Shown here one piece after another: positions 41,652 through 51,300 of a stretch of DNA of 64,000 nt. Each line of letters starts with the position of its first letter. Positions within the stretch are counted from its first letter, which is position 1. The notes under the pieces were generated by a model. The model was not told where the DNA came from. It saw nothing but the letters and a program-made list of their open reading frames with translations, and did no database searches. Source of the DNA: Mastacembelus armatus (taxonomy: Eukaryota > Chordata > Actinopteri > Synbranchiformes > Mastacembelidae); assembly GCF_900324485.2 (NCBI RefSeq), contig NC_046640.1:18600217-18664216 (forward strand), given 5' to 3'. Made by a program: the position numbers and the translations under genes.

Positions 41652-42097
41652 GGTGTCTGGCACAGTAATAAACTGCTGTGTCCTCCGTCTTCAGACTGTT
41701 CATCTTTAGATAAAGTTTATTGCTGGAGTCATCTCTGGAGATGGTGAATCTACCCTGGACTGACTGGGAGTAATAGATATATGCACTGCCAGTGTGTATA
41801 AAAGCAACCCACTCCAGTCCTTTTCCAGGAGCCTGTCTGACCCAGTTCATATGGTAGCTGCTGAATGTGAATCCAGTGGCTGTGCAGGTCAATGTGTGGG
41901 ATTCTCCAGGCCTTTTAACCACTGGTCCAGATTGTGTCAGAGTCTGACCATCAACACCTGTCAAGACAAACCAGAAAATAGTCAGTTGATATAAGTTTGC
42001 ACCTTCTTGAAAACAGATTGATTTCAAGCTTTGCAGATATTTTCTCACCTGCCCAGCAAATGGTTAAAAGCAGCAGTCCTGTCCTATAGTCCATCAT
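41652..42097 (-). CDS. ighv: V28: IGHV segment, C' chimera
   Basis: Exon 1 (42049-42097) encodes [16 protein letters not shown]; exon 2 is 41652-41957. Mature [15 protein letters not shown]; first Cys in [12 protein letters not shown]1 [10 protein letters not shown]2 [17 protein letters not shown]2 [11 protein letters not shown]3 [17 protein letters not shown] to [13 protein letters not shown]. Nearest relative V12. Group C body with group A RSS. Open throughout. Confidence 0.92.
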
Positions 42098-42169
42098 GTT
42101 AAACTGTGTGTCCACTGTTCTCTGTCGTCCTCTCTGCAGTCAGATAAGTAGAGGTGGAAGACATCTGAG

Positions 42170-42177
42170 TTTTGCAT
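42170..42177 (-). promoter_or_regulatory. Octamer of V28
   Basis: ATGCAAAA on the minus strand, 73 bp from the ATG. Confidence 0.7.
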
Positions 42178-42304
42178 TGACTCCTCCTCACAGGAAGCAG
42201 TGAGCCATACAGGCTTCAAAAATAAATTTTCTGTGTGGTAAAATCTGATTTTTAGTCTGATGATATTTTGTCTATTCTCTTCTAGTCTACACTGATTGAT
42301 CAGA

Positions 42305-42616
42305 CTGTTAAGTGTTGGTGGTGAGTGCTGGAGACAAGGAGAGGCAGTAGGACACAAATGCAGGACTCAGGAGGATTTATTACTCCTCCTGGGATCACCA
42401 GGAGAGGGAAAAACACAAAACACAAAGTCGAATGAAACGAGAAAAACTCAGTCACCGAATGAGACGGGAAACTAGGAAACCGACTGAAATGGTAAACATA
42501 AATTGCTTTTGCAATAAGACTTACGCAACTAGTCAGTACCTATCACTACTATTAGGCAGTCAGCTAATGCTTCAGCCAAGAACAAGGGAAACACCAAACA
42601 AAACTGACAACAGGTC
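42305..42616. other. Unidentified inserted sequence
   Basis: About 310 bp (CACAAATGCAGGACTCAGG and following) with no match elsewhere in the window, between C upstream flank and a group A 3' module. It could be a piece of an LTR element, but I cannot place it. No protein frame of note. Confidence 0.35.
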
Positions 42617-42682
42617 AAATCATTAGTGGTCTGAGGGCTCCTCCTCTGGTGGCTTCATGTTACAGGTTTTCAGGCACTGAGG

Positions 42683-42721
42683 GGTTTTTGTTCAGGTCTA
42701 CTGATGGTTTGTGTTATTGTG
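42683..42721 (-). promoter_or_regulatory. V29: orphan 23-RSS without a V gene
   Basis: Intact CACAATA (42715-42721), 23-bp spacer and ACAAAAACC (42683-42691) with the usual 3' module. Immediately past the heptamer the sequence jumps to the region normally upstream of a group A promoter (compare 2474 and 35981). The V exon, leader and promoter are all deleted. Confidence 0.85.
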
Positions 42722-43366
42722 AGTGTATGTAACATTTTAAAAAGGTCCCTGCATTTACTTCAACTGTTCCTGAAAACTATTAATGCATAAATGACAGTAA
42801 TTTAATTTCCAAACTTCATAAAATCCTACTATAACTGAAAACAATAAATATGGTTGCTACTATTTTACTGTTAATATTAACATGACTCCTGGAGAATTGG
42901 AACATATTGAAATCAACACTAGAGTAACAATGATAGATGCAATAGAAACTAATTAACATTTTATTTTCAGTTATTTTGGGCACTAACTTGTATTTCTCTT
43001 TATTTGTTTTAAACAAAACTTATGACAGCAGACATGATTATATTAATATTGTTAAATAATTGTCATGACAGCAGGCTCTCCGAACAGCAGGATTAGTTGT
43101 TTCATTCATCTCACAAGAACAAATGTTCACAGACGCTTTTGGTTATATTTGTATATAACAAGTATATTCTTGGCTTTGTCTTTGTACAAGTTATTATTTT
43201 AAAAGTTATTATTGTTGTGTATTGTTGTTATTTCCTTCGGGACAGGCTTTATGAATTTGTGTCATGTAGAGGAAAGTGTTTATTTATTAAAACAAAATGA
43301 AAGAAAATAGAGGAAAAACATGACATAATTACTAGAACCCATCAGGCTACTGAGTAGGCTGTTGCA
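42722..43366. repeat. Shortened A-to-C spacer
   Basis: No gene. A deleted version of 15044-16004 and 35844-36857. Confidence 0.62.
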
Positions 43367-43405
43367 GGTTTTTGTACAGCTGCTGAACCAACTCCAGTCA
43401 CTGTG
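43367..43405 (-). promoter_or_regulatory. 23-RSS of V30
   Basis: CACAGTG (43399-43405), 23-bp spacer, ACAAAAACC (43367-43375). Confidence 0.93.
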
Positions 43406-43848
43406 ACTCTCGAGCACAATAATAAACAGCAGAATCTTCAGTTTTCAGACTGTTCATCTGCAGATACAGCTGCTGTCTGTTGTTGTCTCTGGAGATGGTA
43501 AACCGGCCTTGGACTGACTGAGAGTAGAATTTGCTGCTACCACCACGATCAGTAGCAACCCACTCGAGTCCTTTTCCAGGAGCCTGTCTGATCCAGCCCA
43601 TCCAAGAGCCACCAAAATTAAATCCAGAGGCTGTACAGGTCAATGTGTGGGATTCTCCAGGCCTTTTATCCACTGGTTCAGATTGTGTCAGAGTCTGACC
43701 ATCAACACCTGTCAAGACAAACCAGAAAATAGTCAGTTGATGTAAGTTTGCACCTTCTTGAAAACAGATTGATTTCAAGCTTTGCAGATATTTTCTCACC
43801 TGCCCAGCAGATGGTTAAAAGCAGCAGTCCTGTCCTATAGTCCATCAT
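43406..43848 (-). CDS. ighv: V30: IGHV segment, group C
   Basis: Exon 1 (43800-43848) encodes [16 protein letters not shown]; exon 2 is 43406-43708 (303 nt). Mature [15 protein letters not shown], with D for the usual second V of PVVK; CDR1 [10 protein letters not shown]2 [17 protein letters not shown]2 TDRGGSSKF, short and without the usual ISS; FR3 [17 protein letters not shown] to [13 protein letters not shown]. Open throughout. Confidence 0.93.
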
Positions 43849-43920
43849 GTTAAACTGTGTGTCCACTGTTCTCTGTCGTCCTCTCTGCAGTCAGATAAGT
43901 AGAGGTGGAAGACATCTGAG

Positions 43921-43928
43921 TTTTGCAT
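43921..43928 (-). promoter_or_regulatory. Octamer of V30
   Basis: ATGCAAAA on the minus strand, 73 bp from the ATG. Confidence 0.7.
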
Positions 43929-44470
43929 TGACTCCTCCTCTCAGGAAGGAGTGAACCAGACTGGTCATCATAGACCTTGTTTGATAAATTTAAAAAATAT
44001 ATGAATTTGAATTGAATTTGTGTAGTTGCCAAAGGTCGACTCTTATCTGGTGACAAAAGCACATCACAGACCTGAGACGTGATTGGAGGAATTTCACTGA
44101 AATAAAAGCAAAGAGATCTATTTTTATTTCCCTGACAGAAAATCTTAACTGAAAAAAACTGTTAATAGAAAAATATAAATTAAAACTTTGCTCTTCAACT
44201 CATTGGAAGAGACAATGCAGTTGGTTTGAGTCATGAAGAAGTTTCAGTTTCTAACATATCAGTGAAGCTGACTAAAGAGAACTAAAGATGCTAATTTCTT
44301 TATGATTTACTGAATGTCATTATAGAAGAATAATCTATTTTATATTGTTTACACATTTTCAGGTCACTTTACTTTTGCAACACTGTTTTCTGTGAACTAT
44401 GATAAAATCATTAGTGGTCTGAGGGCTCCTCCTCTGGTGGCTTCATGTTACAGGTTTTCAGGCACTGAGG
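43929..44470. repeat. C-to-A spacer
   Basis: No gene. From 44165 it is the group A 3' flank also seen at 1491 and 28340. Confidence 0.62.
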
Positions 44471-44509
44471 GGTTTTTGTTCAGGTCTACTGATGGTTTGT
44501 GTTATTGTG
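44471..44509 (-). promoter_or_regulatory. 23-RSS of V31
   Basis: CACAATA (44503-44509), 23-bp spacer, ACAAAAACC (44471-44479). Confidence 0.88.
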
Positions 44510-44936
44510 AGTCTCTGGCACAGTAATACACAGCAGTGTCTTCAGGCTGCATGTTCTGTCCATTCAGAGTCGCTGTGTTGCTGGAAGAGTCTAAGTCAAT
44601 ACTGAACTTGTTCTTTAGTGAATCTTTGTAGGATGAAGCACCAGCAGCTTTGCTTCCAATCCACTCCAGTCCTTTCCCTGCAGGCTGTCTGATCCAAGCT
44701 GTCCAGTAGCTGCCCACAGAATAAGAGACCTGACAGGTGATGGTCAGACGTTGACCTGGCTGCACAGTCACAGAGGCTGGCTGTGTCAGCTGTTCACATT
44801 TCACACCTGTTAAAAATAAAAAATATATTATGACAAATTATGAAGTGACACTGTAAAAATGAACAGTTTTCTAAGTCAAATCTAGAGACTCACATGATCC
44901 AGCTGCCAACAGCAGCAGCAGAGCAACAGGAAACAT
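44510..44936 (-). CDS. ighv: V31: IGHV segment, group A
   Basis: Exon 1 (44894-44936) encodes MFPVALLLLLAAGS; exon 2 is 44510-44806 (297 nt). Mature EQLTQPASVTVQPGQ; CDR1 SVGSYWTA; FR2 WIRQPAGKGLEWIG; CDR2 SKAAGASS; FR3 FSIDLDSSSNTATLNGQ to [12 protein letters not shown]. The SSSNTATLN stretch is shared with V01, its paralogue in the A-leader-B-C block. Open throughout. Confidence 0.93.
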
Positions 44937-45014
44937 GTTTTCTAATGAAAGTGATGTGTGAACTACTCTGACAGTCTGACTGGAGGTTTTTATAGGTATG
45001 AGGAAGGTCACTGA

Positions 45015-45022
45015 GTTTGCAT
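45015..45022 (-). promoter_or_regulatory. Octamer of V31
   Basis: ATGCAAAC on the minus strand, 79 bp from the ATG. Confidence 0.75.
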
Positions 45023-45457
45023 AGAATCAGACTCATAAGAGCTACAGTGTTGGTGTGATCAGATCTAATAATAGTTGGTTCATTGTTCAGTGAAAACATG
45101 GCTGGAAATCAGCTCTGCCTTAGATATGAATGTTTCATTTCATTACACATTTAACTGTAACATGTTGAAAAGGTCCCAGCATTTACTTTAACAGTTCCTG
45201 AAAACTGTTAATGCCTGAATGACAGTAATTAAAATTCAAAAACTTATATACATAGTATTATAAATGTCCTGCAGACTGCAGCAGAAGAGAAAAAAACATT
45301 TTTATTTGAAATGTTTTATTGGTGTCAGCTGCAGTGTAAGTGAAATGAAAGCAGCACAAATACATTCAAATACTCTTTACTCCTCTATCAATAATAAATG
45401 TTTTTTCTACATTTAAGTAATTATCATATATATACTTTTTGTTTGTTAAACTACCAC

Positions 45458-45506
45458 CATGGATAGAAACTAAAAATTATAAACTCCAGACAATTGTATT
45501 TTCCAT
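45458..45506 (-). pseudogene. Orphan group D-like leader, second copy, with stop
   Basis: Paralogue of 2782-2830. The frame MENTIVWSL is followed by TAA, and the upstream octamer has decayed (ATGAAAAC at the expected place, about 45615). It is further decayed than the first copy and likewise has no V exon. Confidence 0.65.
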
Positions 45507-45885
45507 TCTGTGATAAATATTGTAGTTCAGTTCTCTGTGATCAGTGTTTCAGAAATGCATAAACTTGTCCCTCAGTTCTCTGCAAGTTATTGATGTGTTT
45601 ATAATTTGGGAAGTGTTTTCATAGACCTCCCTCTACTGGTTTAAAAAGGTAACATGTAACACACATTTTCATAAACTGAATATTTTTAAAACACCTTTGG
45701 AAAATGTGAGGACAAAACATATAAGAAATGTCACCTTTAGTTTTGTAGCAGCTACAAATTACAAAATAAAAATTGGCTCCATATATGTAGGTATTTGTTA
45801 ATACTTCGGTAGAAAATGAGTCACTTTTCAGTTTAACTTTGTTAGTCGTTATTTTATAACCAATATTTTTGAAACAGAAGATATC

Positions 45886-45906
45886 TTTTTTTTTTTTTTT
45901 TTTTTT
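45886..45906. repeat. Run of 21 T
   Basis: Homopolymer absent from the paralogous position near 3210. Confidence 0.9.
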
Positions 45907-46103
45907 AGATAGTTCAAGTATTTTGTTTCTCTTTTATTGTGATGGCAGCTGCAGTGGGAGGCTAAAACAATGTTACCACAAGGGTTTTTCTATCATTCAG
46001 GAAATTGCATTGACTAATTTTTTTATCAACTCAACAAGAATTCATGACTTTATGAATGTTCACTTTTGGATCATGGGTGTTTAGTTTCAGCCGTGTGTTT
46101 GTG

Positions 46104-46142
46104 GGTTTTTGTGCAGGTTGGTTGGTGGGTTTTACCACTCTG
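46104..46142 (-). promoter_or_regulatory. RSS of V32 with damaged heptamer
   Basis: CAGAGTG (46136-46142), 23-bp spacer, ACAAAAACC (46104-46112). The paralogue V02 has CACAGTG. Confidence 0.85.
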
Positions 46143-46591
46143 GGCCGACGTGCACAGTAATAAACAGCTGTGTCCTCAGGCTGCAGATTCTCTGCTTTTG
46201 TAGTCACTGTTCCAGCAGAAGTGTCTCTGCTGTAGCTGAACTTGTTCTTTAAAGCATTATTTTGATAAAAGTCTCCTCCACCCCACATATGGAAAATCCA
46301 CTCCATTGGTTTTCCTTTACGCTGTCTCATCCAACCTGTTGCATAGCTGTTATCAGTCAGAGGATAACCAGAGACCTGACAGGTGATGGTCAAAGATTGT
46401 CCAGGCTGCAGAGCCTTTGAGTCTGGCTGGATGAGATTGAGACTGTGAACACCTGTGGAAACAGAAATCAACATTATCTCCATCATTCATCTGAATATTC
46501 AGTGTTTCTAATGTGTTTGTTAGTGTGAATCCACTGAAAGCTCCTCACAGGATCCAGCTGCCAGCAGCAGTATCAGAGCTACAGAGAACAT
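46143..46591 (-). CDS. ighv: V32: IGHV segment, group B, weak RSS
   Basis: Exon 1 (46549-46591) encodes MFSVALILLLAAGS; exon 2 is 46143-46452 (310 nt). Mature LNLIQPDSKALQPGQ; CDR1 PLTDNSYAT; FR2 GWMRQRKGKPMEWIF; CDR2 HMWGGGD; FR3 [32 protein letters not shown]. Paralogue of V02. The body is open, but the heptamer lost its third C, so rearrangement is expected to be poor. Confidence 0.87.
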
Positions 46592-46687
46592 GGTTGATGT
46601 TGAAGCACTTCTGTCCTCTCACTGACACACAGACCCACACTGCACTTCCTTATGAGCTACATTCATTTACATATTGTTGAATCATTC

Positions 46688-46695
46688 ATTTGCAT
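46688..46695 (-). promoter_or_regulatory. Octamer of V32
   Basis: Perfect ATGCAAAT on the minus strand, 97 bp from the ATG. Confidence 0.82.
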
Positions 46696-47264
46696 CTCAC
46701 CAAAATCATTTTTAACATTCCAGATGTTGATGTAGAAATCTTGTTGACATAGTGAGATGATGAGCAGCAACAGATGAAGCTGTAGTCACTGATCCAGCAG
46801 TTACATGTTTCTGTGTGATGTCAATACAAATGTCTAGTTCAGTCTGTCAGTTAAGCTCAGTGATTAACTGGGGATTGTGTCTTTATACTGACAAAGGTGA
46901 GAAGAGCTTGACACAGACTGTGTCCTAGTTTTATTATAACAAACTGCATCGTCATTTTTTATTATTTCACTGCCACATTTTTATGTATTTTATAGGCCAT
47001 TAACTGCACAATCAAGTGGCCAGAATTCATCTCACACCTTTAACATTTCACTTTTTCTAACCTGGACAATAACATCATCAGCCCATTGTGGTGTCCTTGG
47101 CTGTTTTGTAAGAAAAATGTATTATTTATATTTTTTAATCGTTATTGTTTTTGATTAATTAATTCATTAATTTTCTGCATTTCATTTTAAAAACATAAAT
47201 TAATAAATACAAAACGTTTCACTCTCGGTATTTGAGAGAAATTTTGGATTGGATTTGGAACTCA
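46696..47264. repeat. B-to-C spacer, type 1
   Basis: No gene. Paralogue of 3992-4560 and 63373-63941. Confidence 0.7.
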
Positions 47265-47303
47265 GGTTTTTGTACAGCTGCTGAACAAACTCCAGTCACT
47301 GTG
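47265..47303 (-). promoter_or_regulatory. 23-RSS of V33
   Basis: CACAGTG (47297-47303), 23-bp spacer, ACAAAAACC (47265-47273). Confidence 0.92.
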
Positions 47304-47750
47304 ACTCTCGAGCACAATAATAAACAGCAGAATCTTCAGTTTTCAGACTGTTCATCTGCAGATACAGCTGCTGTCTGTTGTTGTCTCTGGAGATGGTAAA
47401 CCGGCCTCGGACTGACAGAGTAGGATTTGCTGCTGCCACCACCGCTGCTAATGAAAGCAACCCACTCCAGTCCTTTTCCAGGAGCCTGTCTGATCCAGGC
47501 CATATGGTAGCTGCTGAATGTGAATCCAGAGGCTGTACAGGTCAATGTGTGGGATTCTCCAGGCCTTTTAACCACTGGTTCAGATTCTGTCAGAGTCTGA
47601 CCATCAACACCTGTCAAGACAAACCAGAAAATAGTCAGTTGATGTAAGTTTGCACCTTCTTGAATGCAGATTGATTTCAAGCTTTGCAGATATTTTCTCA
47701 CCTGCCCAGCAGATGGTTAAAAGCAGCAGTCCTGTCCTATAGTCCATCAT
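47304..47750 (-). pseudogene. V33: IGHV group C with 2-bp deletion in FR3
   Basis: Leader (47702-47750), octamer, splice sites and RSS are intact. V exon is 47304-47610. The frame is good through [31 protein letters not shown] and [11 protein letters not shown], then shifts. The usual TCTCAGTCAGTCC reads TCTGTCAGTCC, a loss of two bases in YSQSVQG. FR3 and the second Cys are out of frame. Very recent pseudogene, paralogue of V03. Confidence 0.92.
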
Positions 47751-47822
47751 GTTAAACTGTGTGTCCACTGTTCTCTGTCGTCCTCTCTGCAGTCAGATAA
47801 GTAGAGGTGGAAGACATCTGTG

Positions 47823-47830
47823 TTTTGCAT
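47823..47830 (-). promoter_or_regulatory. Octamer of V33
   Basis: ATGCAAAA on the minus strand, 73 bp from the ATG. Confidence 0.68.
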
Positions 47831-48390
47831 TGACTCCTCCTCACAGGAAGGAGTGAACCAGACTGGTCATCATAGATGTTATTTATTTCAGCAAGACAAT
47901 TAACATATAGTGAACGTTATTTCAGCCAAATCGTTTTTTGGTTAAACTGAATTGGTTAAAAATTTGAATTGACTTCAGAAATTCATTTCCTGTGGTAAAA
48001 TTGGATTTTTAGTCTAATGATATTTTGTGTAAACTCTTCCAGTCTACACACTGATTGATCAGACAGAACATGCAGCCTGAAGACACTGACAAAAAACAAT
48101 TTTAACTCCAAATAAAAACATTACAGAACTTAATGTTTATTCCTGTGATAAATACATGAAGTTTTCTTCTTATTGCCCTGATACAAATTTGACCTTTGAC
48201 AGAAAGTAGATGAACTGTTGTCATGTATATGTTGCATCTAAAAAGAACATCTGCCAAGTGAATAAATGTATTTAAATATAGGAATGCAAAGTCATCACAG
48301 TTAAAATGTTATTAAGTTTTGCTAAAAGATGCCAAACAACAATCAGGATCCTCATGTTAATTAACACAACACAGATAAAAGCAGTTTCCT
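47831..48390. repeat. C upstream spacer, interrupted by RTE
   Basis: No gene. Matches 16570-17097; continues at 53809 after the insertion. Confidence 0.65.
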
Positions 48391-51300
48391 AATGCAATCA
48401 CAGGGGGGCACAATCCAGTGTCTTCATGTGCCGGTCCCAAGTCCGGGTAAATGTAGAGGGTTGTGTCAGGAAGGGCATCCGACATAAAATTTCCGCCAAA
48501 TCAAACATGCGAATCACAAAAATGACTTCCATACCGGATCGGTCGCGGCCCGGGTTAACAACGACCGCCACTGGTGCTGTTGACTTACAGGGTGCCAGTG
48601 GAAATTGGACTACTGTTGGTCGAAGAAGGAGAGGAGGAAGGCGTGTTCGTAGGCAAAGAGAGAAGAGGAAGGGCAAGAGTGTAGGAGTTAGAGTAGGGAC
48701 TTTGAATGTAGGGACATTGTCAGTCTGAAGCTGGAAGTTGAAGGTGTGATGTTGAATGTTGTCAGTGGTTATGCCCCACAGGTAGGATGTGAGTTAGACG
48801 AGAAGGAGAAATTCTGGAGGGAGATGGATGAGCTGAATCAGGGTATCCCTAGTGGTGAGAGAGTGGTGATTGGGGCAGACTTCAACGGACATGTTGGTGA
48901 GGGAAACAGAGGTGATGAGGAAGTGATGGGTAAGTTTGTTATGCAGGACAGGAATGCAGAAGGACAGATGGTGGTAGACTTCGCAAAAAGGATGGAAATG
49001 GCTGTAGTGAACACATTTTTCCAAAAAGGGAGGAGCATAGAGTGACATATAAGAGTGGAGGCAGGAGCACACAAGTTGATTACATCTGGTGCAGACGTTC
49101 CAACCTGAAAGAGATCAGTGACTGCAAAGTAGTGGTTGGGGAGAGTGTAGCCAGACAGCATAGGATTGTGGTGTGTAGGATGACTCTGGTGGTGAGGAAG
49201 ATGAAGAGGACCAAGTGGTGGAAGTTGAAAAAGGAAGAGTGTTGTGTGACTTTCAGGGAGGAGCTGAAACAGGCTCTGGGAGGTCAGGAGGTTCTTCCAG
49301 GTGACTGGACAGCTACAGTTAAAGTGATCAGGGAGACAGGTAGGAGGGTACTTAGTGTGTCATCTGGAAAGAGGAAAGCTGATAAGGAGACTTGGTGGTG
49401 GAATGAGGAAGTTCAGGAGTGTGTTAAGAGGAAAAGGTTAGCTAAGAAGAAGTGGGACACTGAGAGGACAGAAGAGAACAGACAGGAGTACAGGGAGATG
49501 CAGCGTAAGGTGAAGGTAGAGGTGGCAAAGGCCAAACAAAGCCACAAGCCACAGCTAAGGAGTGTGCCACAAGTGTGATGGAAAGATGGAAGGAATACTT
49601 TGAAGAGTTGATGAATGAGGAAAATGTCAGAGAGCACAGAGTAGAAGAGGTGACTGTTGTGGAGCAGGAAGTAGCAAAGATCAGTAAGGATGAAGTGAGG
49701 AAGGCGTTGAAGAGGATGAAGAGTGGAAAGGCAGTTGGTCCTGATGACATACCTGTGGAGGTATGGAAGTGTTTAGGAGAGGTGGCAATAGAGTTTTTGA
49801 CTGGGCTATTTAACAAGATCTTGGAGAGTGAGAGGATGCCTGAGGAATGGAGGAGAAGTGTACTGGTGCCCATCTTTAAGAACAAGGGAGACATGCAGAG
49901 TCACACAATGAAGTTATGGGAAAGAGTAGTGGAGGCGAGGCTGAGGTCAGAAGTGAGCATTTGTGAGCAGAAGTATGGTTTCATGCCACAGATGCATGAA
50001 ACCATACAGAGAAGGCCAGAAGGAGCTGCATTGTGTCTTGGTAGATTTGGAAAAAGTGTATGACGGTGCTGAGAGAGGAGCTGTGGTTTTTTATGAGGAA
50101 GTCTGGAGTGACAGAGAAGTATGTTCGAGTGGTGGAGGACATGTATGAGAGCTATAAGACAGTGGTGAGGTGTGCTGTAGGGGTGACAGAGGAGTTCAAG
50201 GTAGAGGTGTTTCTGCACCAAGGATTGGCTTTGAGCCCTTTCTTGTTTGCTGTGGTGATAATAATAATAATAATAATACATTTTATTTCATGGCGCCTTT
50301 CAAAGTCTCAAGGTCACCATACAGAGAGAAAAAGGAAGCATACAGCATGAAATACATAGAGTGCATTAAAACAACAGTAACACCAATGCATAAACAGAGG
50401 GCGAGAATGTAAAGGCGTAAGTGTGGAGTATCTAGGAATTGGGCGATGTACAGTAAAAGTAAATTGAAATACAGAAACCCAGATGACAGAACAACAAATA
50501 TGAAACAATATGACACAATATGAAATAGACAGAGGGTGGTAGAACATCACGGGCTGCTTTGAGAAGTTAAGAGAGTTAGGTGGAAAACGCTATACGGAAC
50601 AGATACGTTTTGAGTGATGATTTAAAAGTTGATAAGTCCGGAGACGACCGGATGTGATGAAGGAGAATGTTCCAAAGGCGGGGCGCAGTGTGGCTGAAGG
50701 ATCTAGCGCCCATGGTGGCCAGGCATGCTGTAGGGGTGCAGAGGAGAGTGGAACTGGAGGAGCGGAGAGTACGAGGCGGAGAATAGATATGAAGTAGATC
50801 AGTGATGTATGGTGGGGCAACAGAGTGGAGGGCTTTGTAGGTGAGAAGGAGGATTTTATAGTTTATACGGAAGGACACAGGGAACCAGTGAAGTTGTTTA
50901 AGGACAGGGGTGATATGATGTGAGGATGGAGTTCTGGTGATGATTCAAGCAGCACAGTTCTGGACAAGTTGAAGTTTGTGAAGTGATTTGAGAGGTAGAC
51001 CAGTGAGGAGTGAGTTACAGTAATCCAAACGAGAGGTGACAAAGGCATTAACGAGTGTGGCCGTGCTATCGGTGGTAAGAGAAGAAGGATGCGGTTTATG
51101 TTACGGAGATGGGAGTAGGCCAACCGGGTAGTGGTATTGATATGCTGAATGAAGGAGAGAGTACCGTCTAGGATGACACCCAGGCTTTTAACTTGGGGGG
51201 AGGGGAGGACAGTATTGTTGTCAATTTGAATGGAGAAGGTGCTGGTTTTAGAAAGGGTGGATCTGGTGCCCACGAGGAGAATTTCAGTTTTGTCGGGGTT

